From JBFJVD01 sp041624375 (GTDB lineage: Bacteria > Chloroflexota > Anaerolineae > Anaerolineales > E44-bin32), in assembly GCA_041624375.1 (NCBI GenBank), contig JBFJVD010000123.1, positions 1 through 8,768 of the forward strand: a stretch of DNA of 8,768 nt, written 5' to 3'. The notes below the pieces were generated by a model that worked only from the letters and a program-made list of their open reading frames with translations, was not told where the DNA came from and did not search any database. Positions 7,290-8,768 of the stretch are shown here, in pieces (positions within the stretch are counted from its first letter, which is position 1; every line of letters begins with the position of its first letter). Both the position numbers and the translations under genes were made by a program.

Positions 7290-7619
7290 ATGGAATTGAT
7301 CGACCGTGAGGAACTGAAAGCCAAGATGGACCGGGGCGACGATTTCAAGCTCGTGAATACGCTCGGTGAACTTGCTTTTGAGGGGATGCACATCCCCGGT
7401 TCCATCAACATCCACAGCCCGAAACGTATGCTGAATGATCTCGATCCTGAAGATGAGATCGTGGTCTACTGTTCCGATCCACTTTGCCCGGCCAGCCTGA
7501 TGGCCTATCACTTGCTGGCCAAACACGGATTCAAGCACGTCCGCCGCTATGCCGGAGGCCTGTCCGATTGGGCCGAAGCCGGTTACCCGCTTAAGGGCGC
7601 TCTGGTCGAGCGTTCCTGA
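7290..7619 (+). CDS. Single-domain rhodanese-like protein
   Basis: The product is 109 aa, the usual size of a stand-alone rhodanese domain, cytoplasmic, with no signal peptide. Such proteins carry sulfur as a cysteine persulfide or act in sulfur relay or redox signalling. Visible landmarks are 'FKLVNTLGELAFEGMHIPGSINI' split across residues 19-41 (the CH2A-like segment, with the typical H-I-P-G-S), the strand 'EIVVYC' ending in the expected catalytic Cys61, and the C-terminal 'RRYAGGLSDWAEAGYP'. The active loop reads C-S-D-P-L-C-P-A-S, giving a second cysteine (Cys66) and a loop slightly longer than the usual CxxxxR/S. The start has GAGGGAG at 7278-7284 with 5 nt spacing. It is 100 bp upstream of the zinc-finger gene and could share its transcript. 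The family is secure; the sulfur donor and acceptor are unknown. Confidence 0.93.
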   Translation: MELIDREELKAKMDRGDDFKLVNTLGELAFEGMHIPGSINIHSPKRMLNDLDPEDEIVVYCSDPLCPASLMAYHLLAKHGFKHVRRYAGGLSDWAEAGYPLKGALVERS

Positions 7620-7673
7620 TCGGCTATGCGATCCGGCTGACGTCGGACGACCGGTGCGAGGCTGACCGGGCGC

Positions 7674-7691
7674 CGGCGAGGCAACTCGCCG
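7674..7691 (+). other. Intergenic hairpin with GCAA tetraloop
   Basis: CGGCGAG (7674-7680) and CTCGCCG (7685-7691) form a perfect 7 bp stem closed by GCAA, a GNRA-type loop. It lies between the rhodanese and the zinc-finger gene, ending 28 nt before the latter's ATG. No T-tract follows, so it is not a standard intrinsic terminator. It may act in mRNA processing or partial termination, or be incidental in GC-rich DNA. Confidence 0.45.
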
Positions 7692-7719
7692 AGTGCCGCC
7701 AACCTGCAGGGGAGCGCCG

Positions 7720-8061
7720 ATGGCCGAGCCGCCCAGGCGACGCTTCCGACCTACCCATCTCGTGCTGCGCCTTCTCTGGACCGGTCGGCTGCGTGAGAAA
7801 GCCTGCGCCCATCGGGACCAGATTCGGGTGGTTCAGACCGAGGTCGATATCTGCCCGGACTGCGTTGCGCTGGGCGATTCGTGGATCGATCTGCGCATGT
7901 GCATGACCTGCGGTTATGTTGGCTGTTGCGATAAAGCCAAGAATCAACATGCGCGCAAGCATTACCTGAGCACCGGCCACCCGATCGTACGCTCGATTGA
8001 GGGCCGCCAAGACTGGATGTGGTGCTACGTGGACGAAGCCCTGCTGTCCCCCTGGTGGTGA
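7720..8061 (+). CDS. UBP-type zinc finger protein
   Basis: The product is 113 aa. In eukaryotes this finger (ZnF-UBP) binds the free C-terminus of ubiquitin. Bacteria carry short stand-alone versions whose ligand is generally unknown. The zinc-binding pattern is complete: C29-x-H31, C45-x2-C48, C61-x2-C64, C69/C70, H77, H81 and H87, with the typical phrases 'CGYVGCCD', 'HARKHYLSTGHPIVRS' and 'WCYVDE'. Residues 1-25 are basic and precede the finger. ATG 7720 is preferred over the in-frame GTG 7693 because AGGGGAG (7708-7714) lies 5 nt before it. The cyclase gene starts 4 nt after its stop, so the two are very likely one operon. That suggests, by inference only, a regulatory or adaptor role beside the cyclase. 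Confidence 0.92.
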   Translation: MAEPPRRRFRPTHLVLRLLWTGRLREKACAHRDQIRVVQTEVDICPDCVALGDSWIDLRMCMTCGYVGCCDKAKNQHARKHYLSTGHPIVRSIEGRQDWMWCYVDEALLSPWW

Positions 8062-8065
8062 AGCG

Positions 8066-8768
8066 ATGAGTTCTGAAGACCAGGCGCGCTCCGCCGGCTC
8101 GCGGCGACGATCGAGAAGCGCTCGCGCTGGCAGCCGGCTCGAGGGCGAGCGCAGGGTGGTCACCATCCTCTTCTGCGACGTGAAGGGTTCGACGGCGATG
8201 GCCGAGCAGCTCGATCCCGAGGATTGGGCCGCGGTGATGGACGAGGCCTTCGACTACCTGATCGAGCCCATCGATCGCTTTGATGGCACCGTGGCGCGCT
8301 TGATGGGCGATGCGGTGCTGGCGTTCTTTGGGGCACCGGTCGCTCACGAAGACGACGCCGAGCGGGCCGTTCTCGCTGCGCTTGCCATCCTCGAATCGAT
8401 GGATCCCTTCGGCCAGCGCATTCAGCGCGAATTCGGCCTGGACTTCAAGGTGAGAGTAGGCATCAATACCGGCACAGTCGTCGTCGGCGAAATCGGTTCG
8501 GCGCAAGCGATGGAGTACACGGCGATGGGCGACGCCGTGAATCTCGCCGCCCGGATGGAGCAGCTGGCCGAACCCGGCACGGTGCAGGTCGCCGAATCCA
8601 CCTACCGGCGGGTTGCACCTCTCTTTGAAGTTGAGCCGCTGGGTTCGATCGAGGTGAAAGGCAAGCAGGATGTGGTTCGCACGTACCGCGTGCTGCGTCC
8701 GAAAGAGCGCCCGGGGAGGCGGCGAGGAATCGAAGGCCTCTCCTCCCCCGTCGTCGGCCGGGCTGCAC
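8066..8768 (+). CDS. Class III adenylate/guanylate cyclase, probably fused to an AAA-type ATPase; 3'-truncated
   Basis: The frame is open to the window edge (234 codons visible). It would convert ATP (or GTP) to a cyclic nucleotide in the cytoplasm. A basic, Ser/Arg-rich N-terminus (1-30) precedes the catalytic domain (31-210). Metal ligands are Asp38 in 'LFCDVKGST' and Asp82 in 'MGDAVLAFFGAP'. Asn159 and Arg163 in 'GDAVNLAARME' are the expected transition-state residues. The substrate-specifying pair appears to be Arg78 (usually Lys) and Thr152 (Thr is typical of class IIIb), so base specificity is uncertain. After 'VKGKQDVVRTYRVL' comes a linker and 'SSPVVGRAA', the usual entry to an AAA-type ATPase domain in cyclase-ATPase-TPR regulators, cut by the edge. 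GGTGG at 8054-8058 is a possible ribosome site, lying within the end of the zinc-finger gene. The cyclase call is strong; the ATPase fusion is inferred. Confidence 0.93.
   Translation, partial: MSSEDQARSAGSRRRSRSARAGSRLEGERRVVTILFCDVKGSTAMAEQLDPEDWAAVMDEAFDYLIEPIDRFDGTVARLMGDAVLAFFGAPVAHEDDAERAVLAALAILESMDPFGQRIQREFGLDFKVRVGINTGTVVVGEIGSAQAMEYTAMGDAVNLAARMEQLAEPGTVQVAESTYRRVAPLFEVEPLGSIEVKGKQDVVRTYRVLRPKERPGRRRGIEGLSSPVVGRAA

Noticed and set aside
6816..7538. 240-codon open frame on the minus strand
   Set aside because: It spans the end of the 5988 gene, a promoter-bearing gap and most of the rhodanese gene; it is a compositional shadow.
7751..8506. 251-codon open frame on the minus strand opposite the zinc-finger and cyclase genes
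   Set aside because: It crosses two well-supported plus-strand genes and shows no protein-like motifs.

Overview
This 8.77 kb window is GC-rich bacterial chromosomal DNA. It has eight protein-coding genes, two of them cut by the window edges, and no RNA gene, insertion sequence or CRISPR array that I can see. The gene mix suggests the Chloroflexota, perhaps near Thermomicrobia: a multi-GAF soluble histidine kinase, a class III cyclase apparently leading into an AAA-type ATPase, a bacterial UBP-type zinc finger, and a HEAT-repeat protein with an anchor of the form '...AC N L S G S...P S P T'. This placement is an inference from gene style and composition; there is no rRNA or marker phylogeny to confirm it.

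Layout. Positions 2-1879 (+) hold the 3' part of a GAF-GAF-GAF-HisKA-HATPase sensor kinase. Positions 2022-3940 (+) hold a two-gene unit joined by an ATGA overlap: a membrane-anchored or lipoprotein-like HEAT-repeat protein and a secreted zinc metalloprotease with an HExxHxxGxxD site. Convergent to it, 3977-5734 (-) is proS, prolyl-tRNA synthetase. A 253 bp divergent intergenic region (5735-5987) holds a likely proS promoter and a leader with competing inverted repeats. Positions 5988-7172 (+) hold an unrecognised protein with a DUF3471-like beta domain at its N-terminus, then a region with an ADP-ribosyltransferase-like H...Y pattern. Positions 7290-7619 (+) encode a small single-domain rhodanese behind a good -10 box. 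Positions 7720-8061 (+) encode a stand-alone UBP-type zinc finger protein, followed after 4 nt by a class III nucleotide cyclase (8066 to the window end).

How the genes may work together. The HEAT/protease pair is almost certainly co-translated and probably acts at or outside the membrane. The zinc finger and cyclase look co-transcribed, possibly with the rhodanese, and could form a signalling unit. The kinase at the left edge has no response regulator beside it within the window. proS is a housekeeping gene with no evident functional link to its neighbours. The least explained parts are the 5988-7172 protein, the HEAT/metalloprotease pair and the proS leader.
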